DNA from: a virus
DNA length: 35,633 bases
Strand: one strand, 5' to 3'
IMG/VR virus record: IMGVR_UViG_3300028298_000017
Location: 1 to 35,633 of that record
Shown here: positions 1-6,404 of the stretch, one piece after another
How positions within the stretch are numbered: position 1 is the stretch's first letter
Layout of the letters: each line of letters opens with the position of its first letter
The notes under the pieces: model-generated
The model's database searches: none
What the model was told of the DNA's origin: nothing
The model's input: only the letters and a program-made list of their open reading frames with translations
Translations under genes and position numbers: made by a program

Positions 1-144
1 CAGTCACCCTCGAACGTAGTCGTAACTACCCCCCCCCTCTCTGTGCTCTCGTCTTCTATTCTTATAAATACATATATATAAATTTCACCATACATGGGGG
101 AGAGACACAGGGTGGGTAGACGGGAGTGAGGGAAGGTTATTTGG

Positions 145-166
145 TGACACACACACCCCCCCCCCC
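145..166. repeat. AC dinucleotide run followed by an 11-base C tract
   Basis: A short run of alternating A and C leads directly into eleven C residues (156-166). A second C tract lies at 29-37. Such simple-sequence tracts are unusual in a compact phage genome and could vary in length or be mis-sequenced. Confidence 0.8.
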
Positions 167-247
167 TCCGATACTACCTTGGAGACCGACCCACCGGCCT
201 AGTCTCCCGACTGACTTCTATTCTACGCTGCGGCGGGCCTGCGTCCA

Positions 248-265
248 TTAAGCTAGTTAACGAGT
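248..265 (+). repeat. Dispersed TTAAG..GTTAACGAGT motif, copy 1
   Basis: This is a full match to the 18-base consensus TTAAGCNAGTTAACGAGT, preceded by CCA. It lies in the left non-coding region, six bases before a nested hairpin (271-297). The core CTAGTTAACGAG is nearly palindromic around GTTAAC, but all copies share the same + orientation. Confidence 0.8.
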
Positions 266-270
266 GTTTA

Positions 271-297
271 GCCCGCGGCACGGTGCCACAAACGGGC
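271..297. other. Nested hairpin
   Basis: GCCCG (271-275) pairs with CGGGC (293-297), and inside it GGCAC (277-281) pairs with GTGCC (283-287). No T tract follows on the + strand, so a terminator is not supported. It could be part of an origin or an RNA structure. Confidence 0.4.
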
Positions 298-327
298 CAA
301 GATAGGAGAATGACGTGTCACGTCTCA

Positions 328-580
328 GCGATGTGTGTAGACTCGACTCCATTCGTCTCTGGGCGATGTTCGAACCGGCGGCTTGTTTCGTCTCTGTTTA
401 CTACCGGGACCTAAACTAATCCTGGGACGCAGGACACATCCCGGGACTTCACCGTGCAAGTCACGACCTCTTATCGCTGTGTAGACTCGGGCCGTAGGCA
501 CCACTCATCACATCTAGACGAGTCTGGGCGCTGTGTCTAGACTCCGCCCGGGTGGTGACCCTGTGCGCTGTGTCGACTGG
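328..580 (+). repeat. Cluster of four degenerate GTGT-x-TAGACTC repeats
   Basis: Related segments start at 328, 474, 528 and 565, each reading roughly GCGCTGTGTNTAGACTCG; the last has lost TAGA. TCTGGGCG elements accompany the first and third (around 357 and 523). TCTAGAC is repeated directly at 513 and 536, and GAGTCT (520-525) can pair with AGACTC (539-544). Iterated short repeats in a non-coding region of a phage suggest binding sites of an origin or packaging protein, but no function is shown. Confidence 0.5.
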
Positions 581-644
581 GGGGGTAGGGGGGGACGCAG
601 GGATGGGCGAAGGACAGGCAAAGCCGGAATGGGACAAGGGCCGA

Positions 645-687
645 AAAAACCCACCCCCGGCACGGTGGCCAAGGGCGGGTGGTTTTT
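645..687 (-). terminator. Intrinsic terminator, stronger on the leftward strand
   Basis: AAAAA-CCCACCC (645-656) can pair with GGGTGG-TTTTT (677-687) with one bulged C, and a smaller GGC/GCC pairing is possible in the loop. Read leftward, a GC-rich stem is followed by a run of T residues. It sits just beyond the last small leftward gene (ending at 693), where a terminator for that cluster is expected. The symmetry means it may also stop rightward transcription. Confidence 0.7.
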
Positions 688-692
688 GCACG

Positions 693-761
693 TTAATGAC
701 TCATGTCCCGTAGGTCTAGGAAGCCTAAACCCTGCGTTTGCTCGTCAGCATCGTTTGTCAT
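693..761 (-). CDS. Possible 22-residue peptide at the end of the leftward small-gene cluster
   Basis: The frame starts at an ATG with the same context as its upstream neighbours (GGTGCTATGACA) and the same hairpin exactly 12 bases upstream. It encodes MTNDADEQTQ..DMSH and then stops just before the terminator at 645-687. No family is recognisable at this length. Support comes from the duplicated start context; it could also be a duplicated leader that has lost its gene. Confidence 0.4.
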   Translation of the reverse strand: MTNDADEQTQGLGFLDLRDMSH

Positions 762-773
762 AGCACCCAGAAA

Positions 774-801
774 GGGCGTGCACCCTAATGGATGCACACC
801 C
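774..801 (-). promoter_or_regulatory. 12-4-12 intergenic hairpin, copy 1
   Basis: On the leftward strand GGGTGTGCATCC, loop ATTA and GGGTGCACGCCC form a 12-bp stem with two T-G wobbles and no mismatch. It is followed by TTTCTGGGTGCT and then the ATG at 761, a spacing of exactly 12 bases. Two sister hairpins at 1015-1042 and 1240-1267 have the same size, loop length and spacing but a different stem sequence. The short T run allows a role as attenuator; the fixed distance to the start codon favours a role in translation. Confidence 0.75.
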
Positions 802-810
802 GATTCTTGG

Positions 811-1002
811 TTAGTTGTTTTGCGGCCAACCGTTCTCACAAGCCAACTCAAAGCTGGCGTATAACGGTTTCAGTATTGCAAACTCAATCAACTGAACTAA
901 ATCAGCCAAAAGGTTTGCAAATAATGTAGTTTCCTCATCGCAATCGGCAAGATAACCCTTGTCGTATAACGTGAGCCAGAGCAACAATTGCATGTTTTTC
1001 AT
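811..1002 (-). CDS. Small acidic protein of unknown function, 63 aa
   Basis: The frame encodes a 63-residue protein beginning MKNMQLLLWLTLYDKGYL and rich in Leu, Asp and Glu. It is the second of three tandem small leftward genes and starts in the shared CGTGCTATGA context, 12 bases after hairpin 1015-1042. After its stop comes the segment CTAACCAAGAATCGGGTG, which also follows the gene ending at 1284. I recognise no domain. The hydrophobic N-terminal stretch is short and interrupted by charged residues, so a membrane segment is doubtful. Small early phage genes of this kind often encode host-takeover proteins, but nothing in the sequence shows that here. Confidence 0.6.
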   Translation of the reverse strand: MKNMQLLLWLTLYDKGYLADCDEETTLFANLLADLVQLIEFAILKPLYASFELACENGWPQNN

Positions 1003-1014
1003 AGCACGGGAAAA

Positions 1015-1042
1015 GGGAGGGTACCCTGAAGGATACCCACCC
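1015..1042 (-). promoter_or_regulatory. 12-4-12 intergenic hairpin, copy 2
   Basis: On the leftward strand GGGTGGGTATCC, loop TTCA and GGGTACCCTCCC form a 12-bp stem with one T-T mismatch and one wobble. TTTTCCCGTGCT follows, then the ATG at 1002, again exactly 12 bases away. Inner stem bases differ from copy 1 while pairing is kept. Confidence 0.75.
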
Positions 1043-1047
1043 GATGC

Positions 1048-1227
1048 TTATATTTGAAAGTCTACGTCGTCACCAATTTTCCAGACTTGGCGAAAAATTT
1101 TTGGTAGCCAATCAAAATATAATTCAAAAACCAAATCAAATTCATCGTCATAAGCAAACTGTTTAATTGCCCTAGATAGCGGAATTGCAGCTTCACGTAT
1201 TGCGTTTATTTTTTGTTGTTTTGTCAT
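1048..1227 (-). CDS. Small protein of unknown function, 59 aa
   Basis: This frame starts MTKQQKINAIREAAIPLSRA and ends GDDVDFQI. It has a basic N-terminal helix and an acidic, aromatic-rich C-terminal half (YDDEFDLVFELYFDWLPKIF), which suggests a small helical cytoplasmic protein. The start is in the repeated GGTGCTATGACA context, 12 bases after the hairpin at 1240-1267. The next gene of the cluster (ending at 811) begins after a 45-base gap holding the next hairpin. No family is recognised. Its reality is supported by the cluster organisation rather than by homology. Confidence 0.6.
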   Translation of the reverse strand: MTKQQKINAIREAAIPLSRAIKQFAYDDEFDLVFELYFDWLPKIFRQVWKIGDDVDFQI

Positions 1228-1239
1228 AGCACCACAAAA

Positions 1240-1267
1240 GGGAGGGGAAGCTTGTGCCTCCCCACCC
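1240..1267 (-). promoter_or_regulatory. 12-4-12 intergenic hairpin, copy 3
   Basis: On the leftward strand GGGTGGGGAGGC, loop ACAA and GCTTCCCCTCCC form a 12-bp stem with one T-T mismatch and one G-T wobble. TTTTGTGGTGCT follows and then the ATG at 1227, exactly 12 bases away. Upstream, CTAACCTAGAATAGGGTG after the stop at 1284 matches the segment following the gene ending at 811. Confidence 0.75.
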
Positions 1268-1283
1268 TATTCTAGGTTAGTCG

Positions 1284-1853
1284 TTAAACAATATCGGCTT
1301 TTTTCTGCTGTGCAATCCAGAGCCGTTTCTGCCGCATGAACTCTTGGATATCTTCTAGTTCATGCCCGTTAAGCGCAATGCCATACTTCTTAATGGCAAA
1401 GGCCTCGATTACTGGCCAATCTTCGATTTTTGCAAGGTCTCCCCCACGATCTTTAATCCAACGGGCTGCGTCTTTCTTATCCGCGGCCGTCATGCCTTGT
1501 GCCTCCTCTCCTTGGAAGTTCACTGACAGAATAGTTTCGCAGAAAAGATTCAACGAAACAATGTTACTGTCACCCAACTTCTTTCGGAGTGTTTCACGTG
1601 CCGAGCTGCCCCGGTAAACAATGAAACTAAACACAATCTTAATCACTTGGATCAGATTGGCTGTGTCCAGCAATAGCCAAGTTCTAAATGCCTTAGCTGA
1701 TGCTGATAACCGGAACTCCTTGTCATCGGAATTCCGCGAACAAATCACAAGGTCTGCATCGACCGCAATCTCTTGCGCTTGCTTGCTTACTTGTGTGCTA
1801 TCGTGGATTTGAACCACGCCTGTAATGCGTTGACTCGCCAGTGCTCTTTTCAT
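1284..1853 (-). CDS. Hypothetical phage protein, 189 aa
   Basis: The protein begins MKRALASQRITGVVQIHDST and ends with a charged helix, RQKRLWIAQQKKADIV. The N-terminal 50 residues alternate hydrophobic strands and helices (ITGVVQIHDS, DADLVICSRN), which suggests an alpha/beta fold. I do not recognise a family or catalytic motif. The ATG at 1853 is chosen because its GATGCTATGA context matches the other leftward starts of the cluster. An in-frame ATG at 1862 and another at 1925 (213 aa form, with GAGGGGGCGTT upstream) are alternatives. It is the first gene of the leftward small-gene cluster, so it would be transcribed from the 1.9-2.1 kb control region. Confidence 0.65.
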   Translation of the reverse strand: MKRALASQRITGVVQIHDSTQVSKQAQEIAVDADLVICSRNSDDKEFRLSASAKAFRTWLLLDTANLIQVIKIVFSFIVYRGSSARETLRKKLGDSNIVSLNLFCETILSVNFQGEEAQGMTAADKKDAARWIKDRGGDLAKIEDWPVIEAFAIKKYGIALNGHELEDIQEFMRQKRLWIAQQKKADIV

Positions 1854-2119
1854 AGCATCCATTAGGGGAGAATCGTTATTTTTCCGGACCACCCTTGCCC
1901 TCTGCCCCTTGGCGTGCGAGCACATAACGCCCCCTCACCAAAATCACACTTTCCCTTTTTCGTCCACAGTGGCCAAAAGACCATTAAGCCAGTTCTAAGA
2001 CCATTAAGCCAGTTAACGAGTTTCGCGGAGGGAGAGGACAGGGAGGATAAATTGCACAGGAAAGAAAATCCGCACAAGTGGTATACTTAAAATTAAAAAA
2101 TTTAAGCGAAAAGAATCAC
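1854..2119. promoter_or_regulatory. Intergenic control region between divergent gene sets
   Basis: This region separates the leftward small-gene cluster from the rightward structural arm. It holds two tandem copies of the dispersed motif (1984-2021) and an A/T-rich block (about 2085-2107) directly upstream of a sigma70-type promoter, where an UP element would sit. A leftward promoter is expected, but I cannot pick a convincing one. Its leftmost part may be coding if the 189-aa gene starts at 1925. Confidence 0.5.
1984..2021 (+). repeat. Dispersed motif, copy 2, with an upstream partial tandem copy
   Basis: AGACCATTAAGCCAGTT is directly repeated with a 20-base period. The first unit (from 1984) diverges after CAGTT, and the second (2004-2021) is a full match, TTAAGCCAGTTAACGAGT. 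It lies about 100 bases upstream of the rightward promoter at 2120-2147. Confidence 0.8.
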
Positions 2120-2147
2120 TTGACATTCCGAAGACTTGTGCTATATT
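2120..2147 (+). promoter_or_regulatory. Sigma70-type rightward promoter with extended -10
   Basis: TTGACA (2120-2125), a 16-base spacer and TATATT (2142-2147) preceded by TG-C form a near-consensus -35 and extended -10. An A/T-rich block lies just upstream. The predicted start of transcription, near 2153-2156, falls on or next to the ATG at 2155, so the first message could be leaderless. It is the clearest promoter in the window and would drive the rightward arm. It does not resemble the Bacteroidota consensus (TTTG and TA..TTTG). Confidence 0.75.
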
Positions 2148-2154
2148 AGTCCCC

Positions 2155-2208
2155 ATGCGCCAGCGGATCGAGCCACCTTTGCCAATAGCCCCACCCGAAG
2201 TCAAATGA
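2155..2208 (+). CDS. Possible 17-residue leader peptide
   Basis: ATG at 2155 opens a frame encoding MRQRIEPPLPIAPPEVK. Its TGA overlaps the ATG of the next gene (ATGA at 2205-2208), the coupling arrangement used by many gene pairs in this genome. Its start coincides with the predicted transcription start of the promoter at 2120-2147, so it might be translated from a leaderless message and carry ribosomes into the next gene. Proline-rich content might pause ribosomes. It is also compatible with chance. Confidence 0.35.
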   Translation: MRQRIEPPLPIAPPEVK

Positions 2209-2645
2209 GTATTGTCTTACGAGCAATTGACGAGGATCCTGTAAGTCCAACTAAGCCTTGGCAACGGCTAGCTTGTCTGTTGTATTCGAACGGGACCCCG
2301 TTACACGATGTGGCGAAAGAAGTCGGAGTCGATGTGACGCTGGTTTCTTTATTTGTGACCTCAAGCAAGGGTGTTCAAATCCTTAAAGCATTGGTCACTG
2401 AAAACCCAGACCGGATGGCCAATATTGTCGAGGCCACGGTCGTTGACTCTCTCCTGCGGCTGGTTCGAATTCGCGATGCGGGAAAATCCGAATCGACACA
2501 ACTAGCAGCCGCAGGACAACTTCTTGATCGGTTCTATCCAAAGACCAAAGCCACAGACCCGCCGAAGAAGGGTGGTTCCGTTGGTGACTTTGTTAATCTC
2601 CAAGATGAGATTGCACGTCTACGGGCAGAAGTTCTTATGCGCTAA
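2205..2645 (+). CDS. Putative small terminase subunit or HTH DNA-binding protein, 146 aa
   Basis: The chosen start gives MSIVLRAIDEDPVSPTKPWQ and overlaps the stop of the short leader frame; a 169-aa form from 2136 is possible but would begin inside the promoter. Around residues 38-60, PLHDVAKEVGVDVTLVSLFV looks like a helix-turn-helix of the kind found at the N-terminus of small terminase subunits, followed by a helical region (TENPDRMANIVEATVVDSLL) suited to oligomerisation. As first gene of the rightward arm it would fit DNA recognition for packaging, although terL lies 6 kb away. A transcriptional regulator is the alternative. Confidence 0.5.
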   Translation: MSIVLRAIDEDPVSPTKPWQRLACLLYSNGTPLHDVAKEVGVDVTLVSLFVTSSKGVQILKALVTENPDRMANIVEATVVDSLLRLVRIRDAGKSESTQLAAAGQLLDRFYPKTKATDPPKKGGSVGDFVNLQDEIARLRAEVLMR

Positions 2646-2650
2646 GTCTA

Positions 2651-2668
2651 TTAACTAAGTTAACCAGT
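2651..2668 (+). repeat. Dispersed motif, copy 3
   Basis: TTAACTAAGTTAACCAGT matches the consensus layout (TTAA, four bases, GTTAAC, x-AGT) with changes in the variable part. It fills the 32-base gap between the TerS-like gene and the next gene, ten bases before the ATG at 2678. Confidence 0.7.
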
Positions 2669-2677
2669 ATAAACAAA

Positions 2678-3226
2678 ATGGAAATTACAGACATCAAAGG
2701 AATTGTGGTTGAAACCGGAACACAACAATGTTCACAACCACGTTTGATTACGATTGATACTCTTCTTGCTTTGTTAAACGTTTCGTCAACGTTTCCCGGG
2801 ACACCCGTAAATTCGGTTGGCAGCACGGCAACGCTAGGTGTTGATGATAGTGAAATTACATATTTGTGTGATTACGAAAAAAATGGTTATACGTTTAATC
2901 ATACCGTTGATGCAGAACTGGAAACTGCATATGTTGAAGTGAACAATACAACTTTAACCTTGTATGCAACCGAAACACTTACTGTTGCGGAAGCAATTTT
3001 ACTAATCAATGACGTTACCGCAGATGTGTGGATTGCAACTACACAAGGAAATGGAACGGGTTTAATCACAGAAGGAACTGTGGTTTCTTCTGGTGGTGTC
3101 CAAGGAACACCAGGAATTCTTGGTCGTTTAGCAATTAACGACACGGATGATGTTTATATGGCCTTTACACACGATCCAACCACAACGCAAGATGATTGGA
3201 GAAAAATCTTGCCTGTTACGCCATGA
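2678..3226 (+). CDS. Putative virion surface or tail protein, 182 aa
   Basis: The protein is rich in Thr, Val and acidic residues with alternating beta-strand-like segments (TFNHTVDAELETAYVEVNNT) and few charged helices. Near the C-terminus a Gly-rich linker (SSGGVQGTPGILGR) leads into LAINDTDDVYMAFTHDPTTT and DDWRKILP. Such an 'ILGRLAINDT..W.K.' ending is typical of short repeat-like modules in phage structural proteins. It opens a run of five tightly packed genes ending in the fibre genes, so a receptor-binding or tail-tip role is likely, but no named family is recognised. The stop overlaps the next start by ATGA. Confidence 0.6.
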   Translation: MEITDIKGIVVETGTQQCSQPRLITIDTLLALLNVSSTFPGTPVNSVGSTATLGVDDSEITYLCDYEKNGYTFNHTVDAELETAYVEVNNTTLTLYATETLTVAEAILLINDVTADVWIATTQGNGTGLITEGTVVSSGGVQGTPGILGRLAINDTDDVYMAFTHDPTTTQDDWRKILPVTP

Positions 3227-3570
3227 TTCCCGGACTTGTCAGTTTAACCGTGTATAAAGGCGCACAGTATGACGAACTTTTCGTCTTTACTGTGCCGTTA
3301 ACTGGCGTTCCACTGGACATTTCCGGCCGGGAATTCACAATTCAAGCCAAACACGCACAAACAAAGGAAGTTATAGCCGAGTTTGTTGCAGAACACGTGG
3401 ATGCGAATAATGATCCACTGGATACTAACGTGATTCGGGTCACTTTAGATCATGAAGTGACCGCGGAACTGGAAATTGGTGTTCCGGCGGGTTGGGGTAT
3501 TCGAGATGATCTTTATAATTATTACGCGCAAGGTAAATTCTACGTAGCAGAAATGATTCCAGATGCATGA
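3223..3570 (+). CDS. Putative tail/fibre-associated structural protein, 115 aa
   Basis: The start is taken at 3223, where ATGA overlaps the stop of the upstream gene; a start at 3196 would add nine residues. The protein (MIPGLVSLTVYKGAQYDELF) is mostly beta-strand: VFTVPLTGVPLDISGREFTI followed by QAKHAQTKEVIAEFVAEHV and a C-terminal YAQGKFYVAEMIPDA. This layout (tolerance of a 'PLDLTG' loop then extended strands) is like the small N-terminal domains of phage baseplate or fibre-attachment proteins. The assignment rests on composition and context. It overlaps the next gene by eight bases. Confidence 0.55.
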   Translation: MIPGLVSLTVYKGAQYDELFVFTVPLTGVPLDISGREFTIQAKHAQTKEVIAEFVAEHVDANNDPLDTNVIRVTLDHEVTAELEIGVPAGWGIRDDLYNYYAQGKFYVAEMIPDA

Positions 3571-4063
3571 CGTGCAAATAGCTGTTGGAACTGCGCCAGT
3601 GGGCATTCAAGTCGGAAGTTCTCCTGTTCAAATTAGTCCTCAGGCTGCTCCTGGAAAATCTGCACCGTATTACCTACGGCGCTCGATGTGCGTTCAGGGC
3701 ACTTTTCGTGCACTATGGATTACCGGTGGTCTTCTTAAGCTCCTTGACATGACCCGCATGTCAGCAACCTTTCCTGCTGGAATCACCATTCATTCTTGGT
3801 ATATGGATAGTTTTGCGTTAGATCCAAATCCTGAACTTGATGCGGATTTATGTTCTTGCACTTCGCCCGGGAATGGTGCAATGCCCGGTGCTGGTGTTGC
3901 GGTGTTGGCTACATTAGACACCAATCAAGGTAACAGTAAAGGCGAAAACCTGAATATAGTTGTTCCTGCAGGTAAAGTGATTTATTTAAGGATTAATGCA
4001 GATCCAGTAGTTGCCGCGACTATTTGGTCTTTGGTTATTAATTACACCTCCAACGCAGCATAA
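3563..4063 (+). CDS. Putative virion structural protein, 166 aa
   Basis: The N-terminal 30 residues (HDVQIAVGTAPVGIQVGSSP) are low-complexity and flexible, followed by a beta-rich domain with HSWYMDSFALDPNPELDADL and a C-terminal strand pattern KVIYLRINADPVVAATIWSL. No catalytic motif, signal peptide or membrane segment is evident. It is translationally linked to its upstream neighbour (8-base overlap) and lies four bases before the fibre gene. A trimeric fibre head or attachment domain would fit, but the family is not recognised. Confidence 0.55.
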   Translation: MHDVQIAVGTAPVGIQVGSSPVQISPQAAPGKSAPYYLRRSMCVQGTFRALWITGGLLKLLDMTRMSATFPAGITIHSWYMDSFALDPNPELDADLCSCTSPGNGAMPGAGVAVLATLDTNQGNSKGENLNIVVPAGKVIYLRINADPVVAATIWSLVINYTSNAA

Positions 4064-4066
4064 CAC

Positions 4067-5659
4067 ATGGCCGCCGGATTTTTTGCAAGAGCAGAAGGGG
4101 GTAATTGGAGTGATCCGAATACTTGGTCCACTACGTCATCGGCTGGGCCAGCTAATACGGGTGGCCTTGCTCCGGGTTCCGGAAACAATGCTACATTGGA
4201 CGCAGGTTCAGGTCCAGTCACGGTAGACACCACTTCGTGTATATGTTCCTCACTAATAATGCCGAACTATGCAAACACCCTGAATTGTGCTTCCGGCACG
4301 GTGTTGAACCCACATGCGTCTGTGACATTGGGCGGAACAATTACAGGCAAGGGAACGTTGATAATTGGAAACTCCACAACTACCAGCACCATCACGCCCA
4401 ACGACAAAATATGGCCCGGTTCAGTTACATTAACCGGAACTGGCACCAAAACACTTGCTGCGGCCTTTACTGTTACTGGTGGATTAACAGTTACTGGAAC
4501 GTGCTCATTAACTGGTGCTTATACTCTTTATTGTTCCAGTTTAGCACTCACTAGTGGCTCCTTGACGGGCGGAACGGCTATCATTGAAACCAATGGTGTG
4601 GTGACAACCAATAGCGCGTATTGTATTGCCAACGCTTTACGTTTAACCTCTGGTGCATCGCTTAAAGGCCCTGTAAATTATGGCGGAACTGCCGGGAATA
4701 CACTTTATTTTGTAAACGCCGTTACAACGACAGGTTCCACGTTAAACATTCGTGGTTCATGCACTTTAAACCTTAGTAATGCTGCGTTAAATCGTTTAAC
4801 TATAATTGCAACTTCAACCATGGCGTTGTCTTCAGCACTTACAATTAACGGTATATTAACAACTTCAGCTGCAGCTACCTTCTCTGGTGCTTATGCAATA
4901 ACCTGTACTGGTGGAATTAATGACGGTTTTGGACTAACCACAGCAAACGTTTTAAATATTTCTGGTGGTTCAGTAACCTCTAGTGGTGGACTAACGGCAC
5001 TAACTATTAATATTTACGGAACGACAACGCTTAACTCGATCCGAATCGGAAATAACACTTCTGTCATTGCTGCTGGTGCCAATATTACAGTAACTGCTGA
5101 TACAACTTTAACTTTAGCTGGAACGATTACACTTAATACCGGTTCTTACATTTTATGGCAAAACGTATCCGGCACGGCAACGGTATCTCTAGGTGCTGAT
5201 TTACGCGTCGTTGGTGCATTTACTGGAACGGGCGCGCTTACTTTTGATGGTGCCTTTGTTGTTCGTTCTTCTGGTGGGTTTACTGGAACTGGAACAATTC
5301 TTGGCTCAGCTACTTTACAACTTACTGGTGGCACTGTTGCTTCTACGTGGGGTGGGTTTGGAATAAGCACTAACTTTGCTGGTGGAACAATTACAATCCA
5401 AGACACGTTTAAAATCGTAACTGGTGGAAAAACGTTTAACTATGTATCTGGAAGTGTTGAAGGTCCTGATATTTCAACACCACCAAATTTACAATTGACG
5501 ACTTCACAGTCTTTGTCTGTTGCTGCAATTTCTTGGGGAGTTATTTCCAACACAGGTGCTGTTGCAGATTGCACCGTAGAAACCGAGTTATTAAATTGCA
5601 TAGCTGTTGTGTCTTGTGCAACCGGTTTTAATTTAAGTTTTAATGGAACACCAATATGA
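4067..5659 (+). CDS. Beta-helix tail fibre or adhesin-like protein, 530 aa
   Basis: After a start with GGNWSDPNTWS (residues 11-21), which resembles the opening of G8-type and polysaccharide-associated beta-helix domains, the protein is an almost unbroken series of short strands with recurring 'LTLxGTxTxTG' and 'GSLTGG/GGTV' turns. It is Thr/Ser/Gly/Ala rich and nearly free of Lys, Arg and Glu in the middle, as expected of a parallel beta-helix fibre. No enzymatic motif is evident. It probably binds the host surface. The stop overlaps the next start (ATGA), and that product may be the fibre tip or chaperone-like partner. Confidence 0.7.
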   Translation: MAAGFFARAEGGNWSDPNTWSTTSSAGPANTGGLAPGSGNNATLDAGSGPVTVDTTSCICSSLIMPNYANTLNCASGTVLNPHASVTLGGTITGKGTLIIGNSTTTSTITPNDKIWPGSVTLTGTGTKTLAAAFTVTGGLTVTGTCSLTGAYTLYCSSLALTSGSLTGGTAIIETNGVVTTNSAYCIANALRLTSGASLKGPVNYGGTAGNTLYFVNAVTTTGSTLNIRGSCTLNLSNAALNRLTIIATSTMALSSALTINGILTTSAAATFSGAYAITCTGGINDGFGLTTANVLNISGGSVTSSGGLTALTINIYGTTTLNSIRIGNNTSVIAAGANITVTADTTLTLAGTITLNTGSYILWQNVSGTATVSLGADLRVVGAFTGTGALTFDGAFVVRSSGGFTGTGTILGSATLQLTGGTVASTWGGFGISTNFAGGTITIQDTFKIVTGGKTFNYVSGSVEGPDISTPPNLQLTTSQSLSVAAISWGVISNTGAVADCTVETELLNCIAVVSCATGFNLSFNGTPI

Positions 5660-5994
5660 CCATTAATGCCCAAGCTGTGTTGGTTCTTCCCGGTTGTCGA
5701 ATGTCGTTTACGTCAGGTGACGTTTTAAACGTTATAAATTCTTTGTACTTAATGGGATATCAGACTTCTGGTGGTAATATATCAGCATTTTTAAGTGGTG
5801 CGTCTGGAAGCCCACTTACTTTAAACTACACCGGTCTTGCTCAAAATGCCTTCATAAGTGGAGCACAATTTGCCTACGTGAATTCAGTTTGTCCGCTTTT
5901 TTCTTACATTCCAATGGGCATTACTGCAAGCACCAACATCCTTTCTATGTCACAAAACGATTTTGCTAACTGGATTTCCATTTCCGAACACTAA
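5656..5994 (+). CDS. Fibre-associated protein, 112 aa
   Basis: The gene starts within the stop codon of the beta-helix gene (ATGA at 5656). The product continues the same compositional style: MTINAQAVLVLPGCRMSFTS, then DVLNVINSLYLMGYQTSGGN and a Gly/Ser-rich central part. It could be a separate fibre-tip subunit or the C-terminal part of a fibre split by an early stop; the neat ATGA coupling favours a separate gene. No family is recognised. Confidence 0.55.
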   Translation: MTINAQAVLVLPGCRMSFTSGDVLNVINSLYLMGYQTSGGNISAFLSGASGSPLTLNYTGLAQNAFISGAQFAYVNSVCPLFSYIPMGITASTNILSMSQNDFANWISISEH

Positions 5995-5999
5995 ACCTA

Positions 6000-6404
6000 A
6001 TGACAACACCCACAAGAAACCAATTAGAAGCGGCAGCAAAGGATAATAGTATGTCCGGTTTGATTGTTAAATTGATTGATAAATTTGGACCTTGGGTATT
6101 CTCCTGGGTGGCGTTAGGTTTTCTTTGGGTCAGTTACGAGCAGAAAAATAAGGATGTTTCTACGTTGGCCAATAGTGTAATAACTTTAATGGTTGCCACT
6201 AATCAATCAATTTCTAACTTAACCAAAACAATCGACGAAGGCCACGAAAAAGTTAACAACATGTCTCCAGTCGTTGAATCTTTACTAGACGCCGTTAAAG
6301 CAAACGGTAAACAAATTGATACTACTAGTATTACTACCAGTGAAAACAACAAACTCCTCCATGAATTAAACGCCCGTGTCAAGGGCCAATCAACAACACA
6401 ATGA
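6000..6404 (+). CDS. Single-pass membrane protein, holin-like, 134 aa
   Basis: Residues about 28-46 (KFGPWVFSWVALGFLWVSYE) form one transmembrane helix, preceded by a short polar N-terminus and followed by about 85 residues of helical, probably coiled-coil sequence (NQSISNLTKTIDEGHEKVNN). Together with the lipoprotein directly downstream and the amidase 600 bases further on, this suggests a lysis role: a holin, or an inner-membrane spanin whose partner is the lipoprotein at 6401. The spanin idea fits the coiled coil; the holin idea fits the position. The stop overlaps the next start. Confidence 0.5.
   Translation: MTTPTRNQLEAAAKDNSMSGLIVKLIDKFGPWVFSWVALGFLWVSYEQKNKDVSTLANSVITLMVATNQSISNLTKTIDEGHEKVNNMSPVVESLLDAVKANGKQIDTTSITTSENNKLLHELNARVKGQSTTQ

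Larger units (their letters stand above)
1..692. other. Left-end non-coding region, low complexity and hairpin-rich
   Basis: No convincing gene lies here; the two open frames of 76 codons on opposite strands look like chance reading through G/C-rich sequence. The stretch holds C-tracts (29-37 and 156-166), an A/T-rich island (57-95), one copy of the dispersed TTAAG..GTTAACGAGT motif (248-265), a nested hairpin (271-297), an 8-bp stem (420-427 with 439-446) and repeats of a GTGT-x-TAGACTC element (328-580). A bidirectional hairpin terminator closes the right side at 645-687. Such a region could be a replication origin, a packaging site or a terminal region. This is inference from structure only. 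Confidence 0.6.

Noticed and set aside
461-691. Leftward 76-codon frame in the left end
   Set aside because: Its product is Pro/Ser/His-rich, reads through the repeat cluster and begins after the terminator of the leftward cluster.
533-763. Rightward 76-codon frame in the left end
   Set aside because: Its product is Gly/Arg-rich with no plausible fold, it runs through the terminator hairpin and opposite to a 22-codon leftward frame, and it lacks a start context like the other genes.
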